A stretch of 64,000 nt of DNA from Scatosoma sp045594025 (GTDB lineage Bacteria; Bacillota; Clostridia; Christensenellales; Borkfalkiaceae), in contig JAZNXS010000033.1 in assembly GCA_045594025.1 (NCBI GenBank), forward strand, positions 62,001 to 126,000, read 5' to 3'. Below, piece after piece: positions 8,873-17,258 of the stretch. The position numbers were made by a program, and so were the translations under genes. Under the pieces are notes generated by a model, which did not search any database, was not told the origin of the DNA, and was given only the letters and a program-made list of their open reading frames with translations. Within the stretch, counting starts at the first letter, position 1, and each line of letters starts with the position of its first letter.

Positions 8873-9859
8873 TTAGTTCAGCCAAAAAAATCCGTCTTGA
8901 GGGATTGCCGTCGCTTTAGAATTGATTTTTAAAAATTCCTGCAACAACGCAACCGCGTCTGTTTTACAATCCTTCGCCGCCACATAACGCACGCCGCAAC
9001 GTCCAAGTACGTCCGCCGTCAATAACGGCGCTTTTAACGTGGTAGCCATATTCGGATCCGCCAAATGTGCCGTTACCGCTTCCACGATTTCCGCGCCCGT
9101 TGCGGTAGTCAGCCACGTTGCCGCCTCCGCGACATCCGCAACAAAGCCTTCCACCCATTCCTCTCTTTCTTCCACTAAGGACTTTTTCGCCACAAGCGCC
9201 GCCTGCGGATATCCATTTTCACCGCCGTATAACGCCTGCAAATCTCCAACGATATGGAAACCTTTTTGCCTTACCTGTACGCTGACCGCAGGTTCTGCAA
9301 GGACGTAATAGTCATAGTTCCCGCCCTTCATAACCTCCTCAGGCCCGAGGATTGCATGCAGACATGCCCCCTCCGTTTTGCTTGTATCGGTATTTTCGTA
9401 CCACTCCACGCCGTTTTTATTCAGCACCGTCTTAAACGTTAAACCGGGCACGTTATTCATCTGCAAGACGCCGATATCCTTACCCTCCAACACGCTTAAA
9501 GCCGTTAACGGCGTTTCGTCTTCGGAAATGATATACAAGTTCCCGTGCGTTACCGCGCCGAGCATCACGTATTCCTCGCCGCTACCGAGCAGCTTTGCCG
9601 CCGCCGTCAAAGGGATCACGCAAACGTCCGCGTTCTTGGAGCTGTCCTCATAAGATACCTGCGCCGCAATCAAATCGGACTTTACGACCTTATAGGTAAC
9701 ACCGTCGTCCTCCGCATCCTCTTTCATGAGCTGCGCCATCGCCAAAGCAGGCGCGCCGTCGGGCATATACACCGTAATTTCTTCCTTGGGTTTGTTGCAA
9801 CCGCCAAATGCCGTCAGCATACAAAGAGTTGCGCAAACCGTTGCTAATACTTTTTTCAT
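8873..9859 (-). CDS. ABC transporter substrate-binding lipoprotein (NMT1/SsuA-like)
   Basis: 328 residues from the chosen start, which gives a standard lipoprotein signal: MKKV, a hydrophobic core, and FGGC with the modified Cys at 21. The mature part starts with EITVYMPDGAPALAMAQL, the pattern of type 2 periplasmic binding proteins of the NMT1/THI5 and SsuA group, and has a hinge-type two-lobe organisation. It would capture a small ligand outside the cell and pass it to the permease encoded just downstream. Longer forms reaching 9898 lack a signal peptide and are unlikely. The ligand is unknown. Confidence 0.87.
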   Translation of the reverse strand: MKKVLATVCATLCMLTAFGGCNKPKEEITVYMPDGAPALAMAQLMKEDAEDDGVTYKVVKSDLIAAQVSYEDSSKNADVCVIPLTAAAKLLGSGEEYVMLGAVTHGNLYIISEDETPLTALSVLEGKDIGVLQMNNVPGLTFKTVLNKNGVEWYENTDTSKTEGACLHAILGPEEVMKGGNYDYYVLAEPAVSVQVRQKGFHIVGDLQALYGGENGYPQAALVAKKSLVEEREEWVEGFVADVAEAATWLTTATGAEIVEAVTAHLADPNMATTLKAPLLTADVLGRCGVRYVAAKDCKTDAVALLQEFLKINSKATAIPQDGFFWLN

Positions 9860-9901
9860 CTCTCGTATATTTGCGCGGCAGTAAACTGCCGCGCTCACTC
9901 C

Positions 9902-12025
9902 TTATTTATTTTTTCTCTTTAATCTCTTCAACTTACGGCGATCTCTCGTCGATAAACGGCGGTAATAGATGGCTCTTGCCAGCTTCTGCGCAGGCGTTAA
10001 ATCCTCTTCCGCTACGCCAAGCAATTCTTCCACGTGCGCAATTTCTTCCTGCACTTCCGCTTCCGATACCGTTTCTTCCACGAGCGTTACCACTTCTTCT
10101 ACCACTTCTTCCGCAGGTTCTTCCACAATTTTCTCTGTAGCGTCCTCTACGACTTCTTCCGTAACTTCTTCTACGATTTCCTCTACGGGCGCAACCTCGT
10201 CAACAACGTCTTCTGCGACCTCTTCAACAGCAGGTTCTTCCACGACGTCTTCCGCTACCGCTACCTCTTCCGTAACTACTTCTTCCACGGTTTCAGGTTC
10301 TTCGATAACTTCTTCCGCTACTTCTTCCACAACTTCGGGTTCTTCGATAACTTCCTCAGCTACTTCTTCCACAACTTCAGGCTCTTCGATAACTTCTTCC
10401 GCTACTTCTTCCACAACTTCAGGTTCTTCGATAACTTCCTCAGCTATTTCTTCCACAACTTCAGGTTCTTCGATAACTTCTTCAACCATTTCTTCCGAAA
10501 GCATTTCCTCTTCGATGACCGCTTCTACGACGTCGGCAATCACTTCTTCAATGGTTTCCTCTGCGATTTTTTCCGCAATTTCTTCTACGACGTCTTCCAC
10601 CACCTCTTCGATGGTTTCTTCCACGATTTCTTCCACGGATTTTTCACAAGGGCATTCACATTCGAGAACATTCTCTACGATTTCTTCGGCAACTTCGTCA
10701 ATGATGTCTTCCATCGCCTCTTCTAAAGCCTCGTCCATCGCCTCTTCCACTGCCTCTTCCACAATTTCCGCCAACGATTCCTTAGGGAGAACTTCGCCGA
10801 TTTCCTCTAAAATTTCTTCTACGATTTCTTCTTTGACTTCCTCAATCGCTTCCGTCTGCGCCGCTTCAATCGCTTCTTCTACCGTTTCCTCTACGATTTC
10901 TTCCACAACGTCCTCAATGATTTCTTCCACTTCTTCGGGATCGTCCACAATCTCGTCGATTACGTCCAAAGCCGCCGCCTCGCCGCTACGCACAAGCGCA
11001 TTCCAAGTCTTTAACAGCCTTTCCGCAGCCGAGCTTGCGTCCGCAGAGCGTGCCGCATGCCCGAAATCGAGATATTTCAAACCGAGTTTACGCAATCTTC
11101 TGGTCATTTCGCCTTCTTCTTCGGACAAATCGCAATCCTTTGCGATACAACCGCCTGCGCAAGCCGTAATTTCAACGTAATCGTAGCAAGCTCCTCCGTC
11201 TTTCAACGCAGACAGCACGGTTTGTGCGCCCTGCAACGTATCCGCAACGGCAAAGCTCCATGCCTTTCCGCCGAATTCAAAACTTTCCTCGCGGCAATCC
11301 TTTTTCGCATACAAATCGCTGTATTCCAGCTTACGGAGCGCGTCGGGAGTCTTATCGCAAGCAAGAGCTCTTGCCACCGATTCCGCGTCGCCGCCACTCG
11401 CCGCCGCCAAGTACGCCGCGCCGGAGCCCACGCCAAACGGAATATCCAAAGCCTGCTTTTTCAGCAAGCGCACGTTCAAACAGGATGCGTCGATCAGCTG
11501 AGAAAGTTCGTCCAACGTCAACACAACGTCCACGCCGGAATCCTTCTTCTTTGCCGCGCCCATTTCCAAAGCGAGCACGCGGACTTTCTTATCCTGCGCC
11601 TGCTTTGCATAATGATGTTTTAAGAGTTTCGCGCAAACGCTCGTCGACGTCGGCAACAATTCTTCCGCGATTTCGGGATACGTTTCTTTCGCGTACGCAC
11701 TCCAAGCAGAGCATTCCGACGAGAACACGGGCGCACAGTTACCCGATTCCTTTCTTTCACGCAAGGTTTTTACACGCAAGAGGGTAAGCATGTCCGAGAC
11801 GATGGCGGTATCTACCACCACGTCCGCGCCGAGCGCGCGCAACACCGCCACCAACTTACCTACTGCGTCTTCCCCACGGCGCAAACCGAATTTCTCGCCG
11901 ATAGACACACGCACAGCAGGAGAAATCTGCACAGCGACAAACGTGCGTTTCTTGCTTGCTGAAAGCAATTTCCAGGCATTTTCCAAATCCACACTCTCAC
12001 ACACCAAGCTATTTCTATTTTCCAT
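9902..12025 (-). CDS. Degenerate [FeFe]-hydrogenase-like protein with long Glu/Val-rich repeat tail
   Basis: 707 residues from the ATG at 12025, which has AGGAGG 6 bases upstream. Residues about 30-345 follow the catalytic (H-cluster) domain of [FeFe]-hydrogenases: SPAVRVSIGEKFGL (35-48), GKLVAVLRALGADVVVDT (56-73), then the three cysteine motifs in altered form. TSCCPGW is here SSECSAW (102-108), keeping one Cys and replacing the proton-shuttle Cys by Glu. MPCxxK is EMGAAKK (154-160), losing a cluster ligand. ACPGGC is ACAGGC (288-293), keeping both Cys. There is no N-terminal ferredoxin domain. Residues about 357-665 are almost only Glu, Val, Ile and Ala, with a 14-residue repeat, and the last 40 residues are strongly basic. 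A catalytic hydrogenase is unlikely; a sensor, scaffold or cluster-carrier role is inference. Confidence 0.8.
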   Translation of the reverse strand: MENRNSLVCESVDLENAWKLLSASKKRTFVAVQISPAVRVSIGEKFGLRRGEDAVGKLVAVLRALGADVVVDTAIVSDMLTLLRVKTLRERKESGNCAPVFSSECSAWSAYAKETYPEIAEELLPTSTSVCAKLLKHHYAKQAQDKKVRVLALEMGAAKKKDSGVDVVLTLDELSQLIDASCLNVRLLKKQALDIPFGVGSGAAYLAAASGGDAESVARALACDKTPDALRKLEYSDLYAKKDCREESFEFGGKAWSFAVADTLQGAQTVLSALKDGGACYDYVEITACAGGCIAKDCDLSEEEGEMTRRLRKLGLKYLDFGHAARSADASSAAERLLKTWNALVRSGEAAALDVIDEIVDDPEEVEEIIEDVVEEIVEETVEEAIEAAQTEAIEEVKEEIVEEILEEIGEVLPKESLAEIVEEAVEEAMDEALEEAMEDIIDEVAEEIVENVLECECPCEKSVEEIVEETIEEVVEDVVEEIAEKIAEETIEEVIADVVEAVIEEEMLSEEMVEEVIEEPEVVEEIAEEVIEEPEVVEEVAEEVIEEPEVVEEVAEEVIEEPEVVEEVAEEVIEEPETVEEVVTEEVAVAEDVVEEPAVEEVAEDVVDEVAPVEEIVEEVTEEVVEDATEKIVEEPAEEVVEEVVTLVEETVSEAEVQEEIAHVEELLGVAEEDLTPAQKLARAIYYRRLSTRDRRKLKRLKRKNK
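10290..10500 (-). repeat. 42-bp tandem repeats encoding EEVIEEPEVVEEVA units
   Basis: Five near-identical 42-base units (GGTTCTTCGATAACTTC in plus-strand reading recurs every 42 bases) encode a 14-residue acidic repeat around residues 510-580 of the hydrogenase-like protein. The near-identity at DNA level suggests recent expansion within an older degenerate acidic region that spans about 10030-10960. Confidence 0.9.
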
Positions 12026-12074
12026 TTTCATCCTCCTTATAAGCAATATCCTAATCATAAAAATTATTTTATAC

Positions 12075-12103
12075 ATTATAGCATAAAAGCGAATTTTTTT
12101 CAA
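12075..12103 (-). promoter_or_regulatory. Promoter of the hydrogenase-like gene
   Basis: TTGAAA (12098-12103 on the minus strand), 17 bases, TATAAT (12075-12080). The 5' leader is about 45 bases. Confidence 0.75.
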
Positions 12104-12237
12104 TAGGCAAAAGGAAATTTTTTTGTAGTATTACAGAATTTTTTTTGGAATTTTGACGTATGCGCAATCGGGCATTAAGCACAGCCTTACATTTCGTCTG
12201 ATTTCCCGTTCCCGCTTTTGCATACTCCCACGAGTGG

Positions 12238-12270
12238 CATAAAAAAAGCGGCCACATTAGCCGCTTTTTC
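12238..12270 (-). terminator. Terminator after trmB
   Basis: AAAAAGCGGC (12242-12251), loop of 7, GCCGCTTTTT (12259-12268); T-runs on both sides make it usable in either direction. It lies 13 bases past the trmB stop. The rest of 12026-12281 holds only the promoter of the next gene. Confidence 0.88.
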
Positions 12271-12281
12271 TTCTATCCTTT

Positions 12282-12971
12282 TTATTTACTCACAATCGCT
12301 TCTACACGGTGAATCGGCAAGCCTCTGTCCACCCATTTTTGTTCGTATTCCGTAACGATATTCCAATCGGGATTTCCGTTTTCGTGTAAATTGTACGTCA
12401 CGTTTTCCAACGCAAAACCGCACGCCTTGTATTCCTCTAAGGAGAACTCGAAAAAGTCCCTATCGTCTGTTTTTTGCAAAATCTTACCGCCCTTTTTCAA
12501 GAGCTTTTTATACACTTCCAAAAAGTTTCTGTGCGTCAAACGTTGCGTAGCATACCCAAGCTTTGGAAGGGGCGTGGAAAAATTAAGATAAATCGCATCA
12601 AGACTATTTTCGGGAATATAGCAAGGCAAACACTCCGCGCGAATATTCAAAAAACGAACGTTATCCACGCCTTGTTTTTGCACCTCTTCCATCGGCGTTA
12701 AAATGACGTTGCTCATCTTTTCCAAAGCCAAATAATTGACGTTGGGTGTCTCTTTCGCCAAAGCAATGACAAAGCCGCCCTTACCGCAGCCGATTTCAAG
12801 CGCCACGGGATTATCATTCCCAAACGCCGCGGAAAAATCCACCAACGCGCGATAGCTTTCTGCCGCTTCTTTCATATTCAAAATCCCGTTCGCACCCTTA
12901 GCAAGCAACAAATCTCCGCAGGCGGACATACGGGCGTCAAAGTTTCTCTTTTTTCTCATTCTCATGGACAT
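12282..12971 (-). CDS. trmB: tRNA (guanine-N7)-methyltransferase TrmB
   Basis: 229 residues. VALEIGCGKGGFVIAL (about residues 56-71) is the S-adenosylmethionine-binding motif, and LNFSTPLPK followed by RLTHRNFLE is the TrmB substrate region (normally FPDPWPK and RH). TrmB forms m7G46 in the variable loop of many tRNAs. The FPDPWPK motif is altered here, with STPLPK in place of DPWPK, which is divergent but seen in clostridial forms. GAGGTGA precedes the start. It lies 50 bases after dut in the same direction and ends at a strong terminator. Confidence 0.9.
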   Translation of the reverse strand: MSMRMRKKRNFDARMSACGDLLLAKGANGILNMKEAAESYRALVDFSAAFGNDNPVALEIGCGKGGFVIALAKETPNVNYLALEKMSNVILTPMEEVQKQGVDNVRFLNIRAECLPCYIPENSLDAIYLNFSTPLPKLGYATQRLTHRNFLEVYKKLLKKGGKILQKTDDRDFFEFSLEEYKACGFALENVTYNLHENGNPDWNIVTEYEQKWVDRGLPIHRVEAIVSK

Positions 12972-13021
12972 AGTATCACCTCAAATCGTATTTCAACGCA
13001 TACATGCTATATATCTTTCGA

Positions 13022-13462
13022 TTATTTTGTGCCCGTACTGCCAAAGCCGCCAACACCTCTTACCGTATCGGAAAGCGCATCCGTTTCCTCAAAGGTAGCT
13101 TTCAAAAACGGCGCGATGACCAACTGCGCGATGCGTTCTTTGGGCGCAACCCTTTGTTCAACGTTCGAATGGTTATGCAAAGCCACCATCACTTCTCCGC
13201 GATAATCCGCATCGACCACGCCTACCTTGTTTGCAGGCGCAAGTCCACGCTTGGACGCAAGCCCGCTTCTTGCGTAAATAAGCCCTGCATACCCCTCGGG
13301 GATTTCCATAGAGAGCCCCGTATGGATCAATTTGGTTTCTCCGGGTTGAATAACGATTTCCGCATCGGCGAGCGCATACAAATCCGCCCCTGCGGAAAAC
13401 TCCGAACCGTAGGTGGGAAGCACAGCATTCTCGTCTAATTTTTTAACAGCAACTTTAGGCAT
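13022..13462 (-). CDS. dut: Deoxyuridine 5'-triphosphate nucleotidohydrolase (dUTPase)
   Basis: A trimeric dUTPase of 146 residues, which hydrolyses dUTP to dUMP and pyrophosphate. The five family motifs are present in order: SAGADLYA, ARSGLASKRG, GVVDADYRGE, RIAQLVIAP and the glycine-rich C-terminal RGVGGFGSTG. The start at 13462 has AGGAG 9 bases upstream; a longer frame to 13543 adds a hydrophobic piece without support. Although dUTPases are common in phages, this one is separated from the phage module by a terminator, so it is taken as a host gene, probably an operon with trmB. Confidence 0.95.
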   Translation of the reverse strand: MPKVAVKKLDENAVLPTYGSEFSAGADLYALADAEIVIQPGETKLIHTGLSMEIPEGYAGLIYARSGLASKRGLAPANKVGVVDADYRGEVMVALHNHSNVEQRVAPKERIAQLVIAPFLKATFEETDALSDTVRGVGGFGSTGTK

Positions 13463-13520
13463 AAGGCAAACTCCTTTCACTTTTCTGTGCATATTATAAC
13501 AAATTCCGACGAAAAACGCA

Positions 13521-13556
13521 AGAAAAAAGCGGAGCTCTTCCAAAAGAAAACTCCGC
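13521..13556 (-). terminator. Terminator closing the phage head module
   Basis: GCGGAG (13529-13534) pairs with CTCCGC (13551-13556), with an inner TTC/GAA pairing; on the minus strand it is followed by TTTTTTCTT. It lies 30 bases past the last phage gene and upstream of dut. Confidence 0.75.
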
Positions 13557-13585
13557 CCATAATGCCATCTATTTTCTGCCGATAC

Positions 13586-14077
13586 TCAAGTGAGATTTGC
13601 CCCCGCTTTAAAATGGTCGTACAACGGCGCGTACAATTCCCCCACGTACGTCGGTGCAACCTTATCTAAGAGGAAAGCTTCAAACAGCTCCTTCCCATCC
13701 GAATACGTTGTTTCGTAGTAATTTTTCACGATAAGCAAGCGTTCCTCATCAGACAAAGCGTAGTTAATAATGTAAGGTGCCTCCACGGTCTCTGTTCCAT
13801 CCGGTCGCATAGAATAACGCAAGTAGAACAACAACCCCTCTCTAACAAGATTGACGTCCGCTTCGCAATCCTCTTCCAACGTAGCTTTGGTCAAATTAAA
13901 CAATTCCGAATTAAACACCCCGTTCTTTATCAGCTTATCCTTTTCTTTTTGCAGGCGATCACGAAGCTGCCTTTCCAAATAATTCTTCTTACTTTGCGCC
14001 TCTCGAATTTCCGTAAGCTGTGCCGACGTCAAGGCGGCATACTGTTCATCCGTATAAGAAATAATATCGATAACCAT
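13586..14077 (-). CDS. Phage-module protein of unknown function
   Basis: 163 residues, soluble, no signal peptide. The first half is charged and helical (YLERQLRDRLQKEKDKLI, likely coiled coil near residues 32-50); the second half is mixed. I do not recognise a family. It is the last gene of the packaging and head cluster, 10 bases after the gp10-like gene and followed by a terminator. In P22-type order this slot holds a tail-needle or closure protein, but no sequence feature confirms that. Confidence 0.75.
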   Translation of the reverse strand: MVIDIISYTDEQYAALTSAQLTEIREAQSKKNYLERQLRDRLQKEKDKLIKNGVFNSELFNLTKATLEEDCEADVNLVREGLLFYLRYSMRPDGTETVEAPYIINYALSDEERLLIVKNYYETTYSDGKELFEAFLLDKVAPTYVGELYAPLYDHFKAGANLT

Positions 14078-14087
14078 ACTTACCTCC

Positions 14088-15440
14088 TTAGTCCAAACAC
14101 GTAAATTCCGCAGTCATGTTTTCGATTTTTGAACCGGCAGGACATGTAATGTTAAACGTAAAATCTGTCCCTTGCAACACTAGCGAAGCCTCCGCATAAC
14201 CGTCTTCAAAATAGAATTCCAAAAACCTTGTTAGGCGTTCCCCCGTAACTTCCATGTAACAACTTCCAGAGCCCTTTAATCGAATCTTCCGTAACGTTTT
14301 TCGTCCCGCAACGCCAAAATCCGTTTTGGCTCCGTTGAATGTAGCTTCTATACCGATGCCGCCATTTTCGTCCAGCCTTGCGATGGTATTGCCACCATCT
14401 TTAAACATGATTTTACCGCTATCCCCTAGACTTAACCCTTCCAGATCGTTCATATAATAGGCGTCTTCTCCGTCCTCATAGATAACGAGCGTCGTATACT
14501 TATTTGCAGCTTCCAAATAACGGAAATAGATTTTGTCGCCAAGGCTAGCCACCCCTTCCGCGCCCGTTTCCTGATAAGGTGTCTTTACAAATCCGTCGTA
14601 GATTCTTTCCGCTTTTACACCGTCAAAGCGAAAAACGCCATCGGACGCCATGAAGTAGATTGCCTGATTGCCTACGCAAACGGTTTTATGGAAAATGCTA
14701 CCGCCGCCGTAAGGAATCCTCTTCAACTTGAAATCCTTTGGAGAGCCAAAGTCTTGCAATTTCATAATTCCGTTTGGAAAGAACAGGTATAAGCTATCCC
14801 GAAATACTTTTATCGCGCCGATGTCGCTAGCCATTTCCGGAATACCGAGTGTACCTCCATCATGTAAAGACTGCGCAAACTGATAAATATTCTCCGGTTC
14901 GGAATACGCCAAAGTATGCGGCTTCACCCCAACAAACAGACGGTGCTTGTAATATGCGCCACCACTCGAAGGGAAGTATAACCCCTTAAACTGTGTTAAC
15001 GAACCGTCTCCATTGATCATTATTGCTTGCCTATCGCCGAATACCGCCACACGTATGCTCTTTCCTTCCCCGACTCTGTCCCAAGTAGGAAACATTACTT
15101 TTGTGGCAACGCATAAAAACAGCGACGAGTCATTAGAAGCCACGTATACGTTCCCATACAAGTCTACTACACCTATGCGCTCCGTATAGGAATACTGTAA
15201 CGAATCGTATGCTTTAACGATAAAAATGCCGATAACGTCATCGATGTTGCAAGTCATATTTTTCGCCGTTGCCCATCGGTAACGGGTCCACTTCAACACG
15301 CCTTTCAATACGCCGCCACGGCAATCGCAATTATTTGCCTGCGTAGCCTTCAACACATTTTTTTGTCCCTTATCCATCACTGCAAAGTTCATCTTCACGC
15401 GATGAAAACGTTCCCTTCTTCCAACAACCTTTTTTCTCAT
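14088..15440 (-). CDS. Phage tail-hub/DNA-stabilisation-like protein (P22 gp10 position)
   Basis: 450 residues, rich in beta-strand patterns with repeated blades such as GAIKVFRDSLYLFFPNGIMK and VCVGNQAIYFMASDGVFRFDG, consistent with a beta-propeller virion protein. It lies 3 bases after the adaptor gene. Phage P22 has the order portal-scaffold-coat-gp4-gp10, and this gene has the position and length (P22 gp10 is about 470 residues) of the hub that closes the portal. The family assignment rests on synteny and fold impression, not on a recognised motif. No transmembrane segment or signal is seen. Confidence 0.72.
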   Translation of the reverse strand: MRKKVVGRRERFHRVKMNFAVMDKGQKNVLKATQANNCDCRGGVLKGVLKWTRYRWATAKNMTCNIDDVIGIFIVKAYDSLQYSYTERIGVVDLYGNVYVASNDSSLFLCVATKVMFPTWDRVGEGKSIRVAVFGDRQAIMINGDGSLTQFKGLYFPSSGGAYYKHRLFVGVKPHTLAYSEPENIYQFAQSLHDGGTLGIPEMASDIGAIKVFRDSLYLFFPNGIMKLQDFGSPKDFKLKRIPYGGGSIFHKTVCVGNQAIYFMASDGVFRFDGVKAERIYDGFVKTPYQETGAEGVASLGDKIYFRYLEAANKYTTLVIYEDGEDAYYMNDLEGLSLGDSGKIMFKDGGNTIARLDENGGIGIEATFNGAKTDFGVAGRKTLRKIRLKGSGSCYMEVTGERLTRFLEFYFEDGYAEASLVLQGTDFTFNITCPAGSKIENMTAEFTCLD

Positions 15441-15443
15441 CGT

Positions 15444-15995
15444 TTACACCCACCTTCTCGAACTCAATCTTTGACAGGTACGCTTTTTGAAAACCGATTC
15501 CACCTCGGCTTTATATTTTTTATCCCATTCTGCCGCATCGTCATATCTTCCTACGATCAAACAATACTCTGCCAATATACCGTAAACGAGCACTCGATCA
15601 GGCATAAGCGACGAAAAATCGCTTTCCTCCTCCCAAGTTTTTTCCGACGGCGTGTACGTGTATGTTACGCTCATCGTACCTACTTTTGTTTTTAAGTATT
15701 TTGGATAGAGCGTATACTGAACAGGATCCCCGTTTTCATCTGTTACCCCGATGATTTTGACAGGAGAATTTTCAAAAGCAGAAAACTCCAAACGTCCCGT
15801 TGTCGTGCGTAACGTATCCTCTGCATAAAGCGGCAGATAATTGAGCGCCAAGTTACATTCTACGGCATGGAAACAGCCTAACAGCAATTTCGCTTCGTGT
15901 TCTGCGTAATCTTCGCCGTCATCGATATATTCCATAATGCGCGTCTCCAGCTCTAGCACGCGCGCCGCCTGTAAAACAACTTCTCTCACAGTCAT
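15444..15995 (-). CDS. Head-tail adaptor protein (P22 gp4-like)
   Basis: 183 residues from the ATG at 15995, which has AACCTCCTT in plus reading (AAGGAGG) 8 bases upstream. It starts MTVREVVLQAARVLEL with helical N- and C-terminal parts and a central beta region (residues about 75-115). Such small proteins between coat and hub genes connect the portal ring to the tail. Family membership is inferred from size, position and helix pattern. The upstream frame extension to 16028 has no ribosome site. Confidence 0.72.
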   Translation of the reverse strand: MTVREVVLQAARVLELETRIMEYIDDGEDYAEHEAKLLLGCFHAVECNLALNYLPLYAEDTLRTTTGRLEFSAFENSPVKIIGVTDENGDPVQYTLYPKYLKTKVGTMSVTYTYTPSEKTWEEESDFSSLMPDRVLVYGILAEYCLIVGRYDDAAEWDKKYKAEVESVFKKRTCQRLSSRRWV

Positions 15996-16018
15996 AATCT
16001 TAACCTCCTTAAAATGTA

Positions 16019-16084
16019 ACGCGCCCATGCGTTAAACACGTACATGGGCGCTTCATTTGCAATTCAAGCGGTATGATACCGCTG
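16019..16084 (-). other. Two hairpins between coat and adaptor genes
   Basis: GCGCCCATG (16021-16029) pairs perfectly with CATGGGCGC (16043-16051), and AGCGGTA pairs with TACCGCT around 16068-16084. Neither is followed by a T-run on the minus strand, so these look like RNA-processing or stabilising elements. They would let the abundant coat protein be made in excess over the adaptor. Confidence 0.55.
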
Positions 16085-16088
16085 TATT

Positions 16089-17252
16089 TTACGCCTCGGT
16101 GATTCCTTTAATGACGCCCTGACCGCAAGGTCTTTCGCACATAAGTTCAGCGTATTTCACAAGCGTAGCCGTATACACAGGCTTACCGGGTACTTGCTTG
16201 AGAATTTTGCCGTCTTCGCCCTCTAACCACTGCCAATCGCAAAGCTGGTGCAGCTTGAAATCGTCCGTGTTGAGCAAGTACATCGTACCTGCAGGGCAGA
16301 AGCGATCCGCAATAATAGGAATACCGGCAAAATTCATCGCCATAAAGCCGCCTTCAATTTCCATCGTGGGCAGCATCGTCTTATACTGCTTGTAATATTC
16401 TGCCAACGCGCGTCTTACACCCCACGAGCAAACGATAAAGTTTACTTTACTGCCCGATTGTTCTTCGATGGTATCGATAGCGGTTTGAATGATATTTTCA
16501 GAGATTGCACCTACGCCTTCATTTACATAGGGTTTCATAACGCTCTTACTTCTATCCACGCCATAGATAGCATTATCCGAGAAGATTGCGCCAAGACCCG
16601 TCAACTCGTTTCCAAGCGAGCCTTGAATACATACCCAGCAATTTTCCGTAATCCCGGCGGAATCCAAATTATCCCCTGCTACTACGATATACTTTTCAGC
16701 CATATTGACCGCCGTAATTTTACGAGGTTCAATATCAATCGCATCACCGCTGTTGGTACAGAAGGAAACCTTCATACCTTCCACAAGCCCTGCCACCGTT
16801 CTCAAACCGATCGTCGTACCGCTATAGCTGGTGATTTGTGCAAACTTACCGTTGCCATCGCCGTAAAGCATTCTACCGAGGTTGAATGCAGAACTCTTCA
16901 CGAGGGACTGCATTTCATCGTTGAGCAAGTTCACAAATGCGCCCTCGCTGTTTGCGGAAGAACGAATCGCCTTATCAGAGATTTCAATCGTACCGTAAAG
17001 ATTTTTAAGGGTAGAAGTGAACTGTACAAATTCGCTTTCGGAAGCGGAAGGAAGCGCGCCCGTTTCCGTACCTGCGCCGATACCGCCGCTAACGCCTACG
17101 CGCACCGCTTTCTTTACGTCTTTACCGACTACGTTTGCGCTGGTGCGCTGAATTTTTGCAAGCAAAGGATTGATTTTCATATCCAAAGAATCCTTAACTG
17201 CGTCCAAATAAAAAGATTTCAATACATTATCTGCCGTTTGAAGTGTTACCAT
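16089..17252 (-). CDS. Phage major capsid (coat) protein
   Basis: 387 residues, no signal. The N-terminal half has the acidic, helix-rich pattern and the later domain (IEEQSGSKVNFIVCSWGVRRALAEYYKQ...) the beta-rich pattern of HK97-fold coat proteins used by podoviruses; segments such as GFMAMNFAGIPIIADRFCPAGTMYLLN near residues 310-335 are typical of coat proteins that bind along the lattice. It lies between a scaffold-like and an adaptor-like gene, 6 bases after the former. The function is assigned from pattern and synteny; I see no separate protease gene. Confidence 0.87.
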   Translation of the reverse strand: MVTLQTADNVLKSFYLDAVKDSLDMKINPLLAKIQRTSANVVGKDVKKAVRVGVSGGIGAGTETGALPSASESEFVQFTSTLKNLYGTIEISDKAIRSSANSEGAFVNLLNDEMQSLVKSSAFNLGRMLYGDGNGKFAQITSYSGTTIGLRTVAGLVEGMKVSFCTNSGDAIDIEPRKITAVNMAEKYIVVAGDNLDSAGITENCWVCIQGSLGNELTGLGAIFSDNAIYGVDRSKSVMKPYVNEGVGAISENIIQTAIDTIEEQSGSKVNFIVCSWGVRRALAEYYKQYKTMLPTMEIEGGFMAMNFAGIPIIADRFCPAGTMYLLNTDDFKLHQLCDWQWLEGEDGKILKQVPGKPVYTATLVKYAELMCERPCGQGVIKGITEA

Positions 17253-17258
17253 ATTTTT

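Noticed and set aside
10290..10500. CRISPR-like regular repeats.
   Set aside because: The units are contiguous, have no spacers and are coding.
9969..11180. A long Ser/Thr-rich reading frame of about 400 codons on the plus strand.
   Set aside because: It is the exact complement of the Glu/Val repeat tail of the hydrogenase-like gene. It has no ribosome site, and its composition (Ser/Thr/Ile only) follows from the antisense of Glu and Val codons.
13022..13462. dut as part of the phage module.
   Set aside because: A terminator at 13521-13556 separates it from the phage genes, and it lies next to trmB with the same direction.
16019..16051. Terminator after the coat protein gene.
   Set aside because: The perfect hairpin is not followed by a T-run on the transcribed strand.
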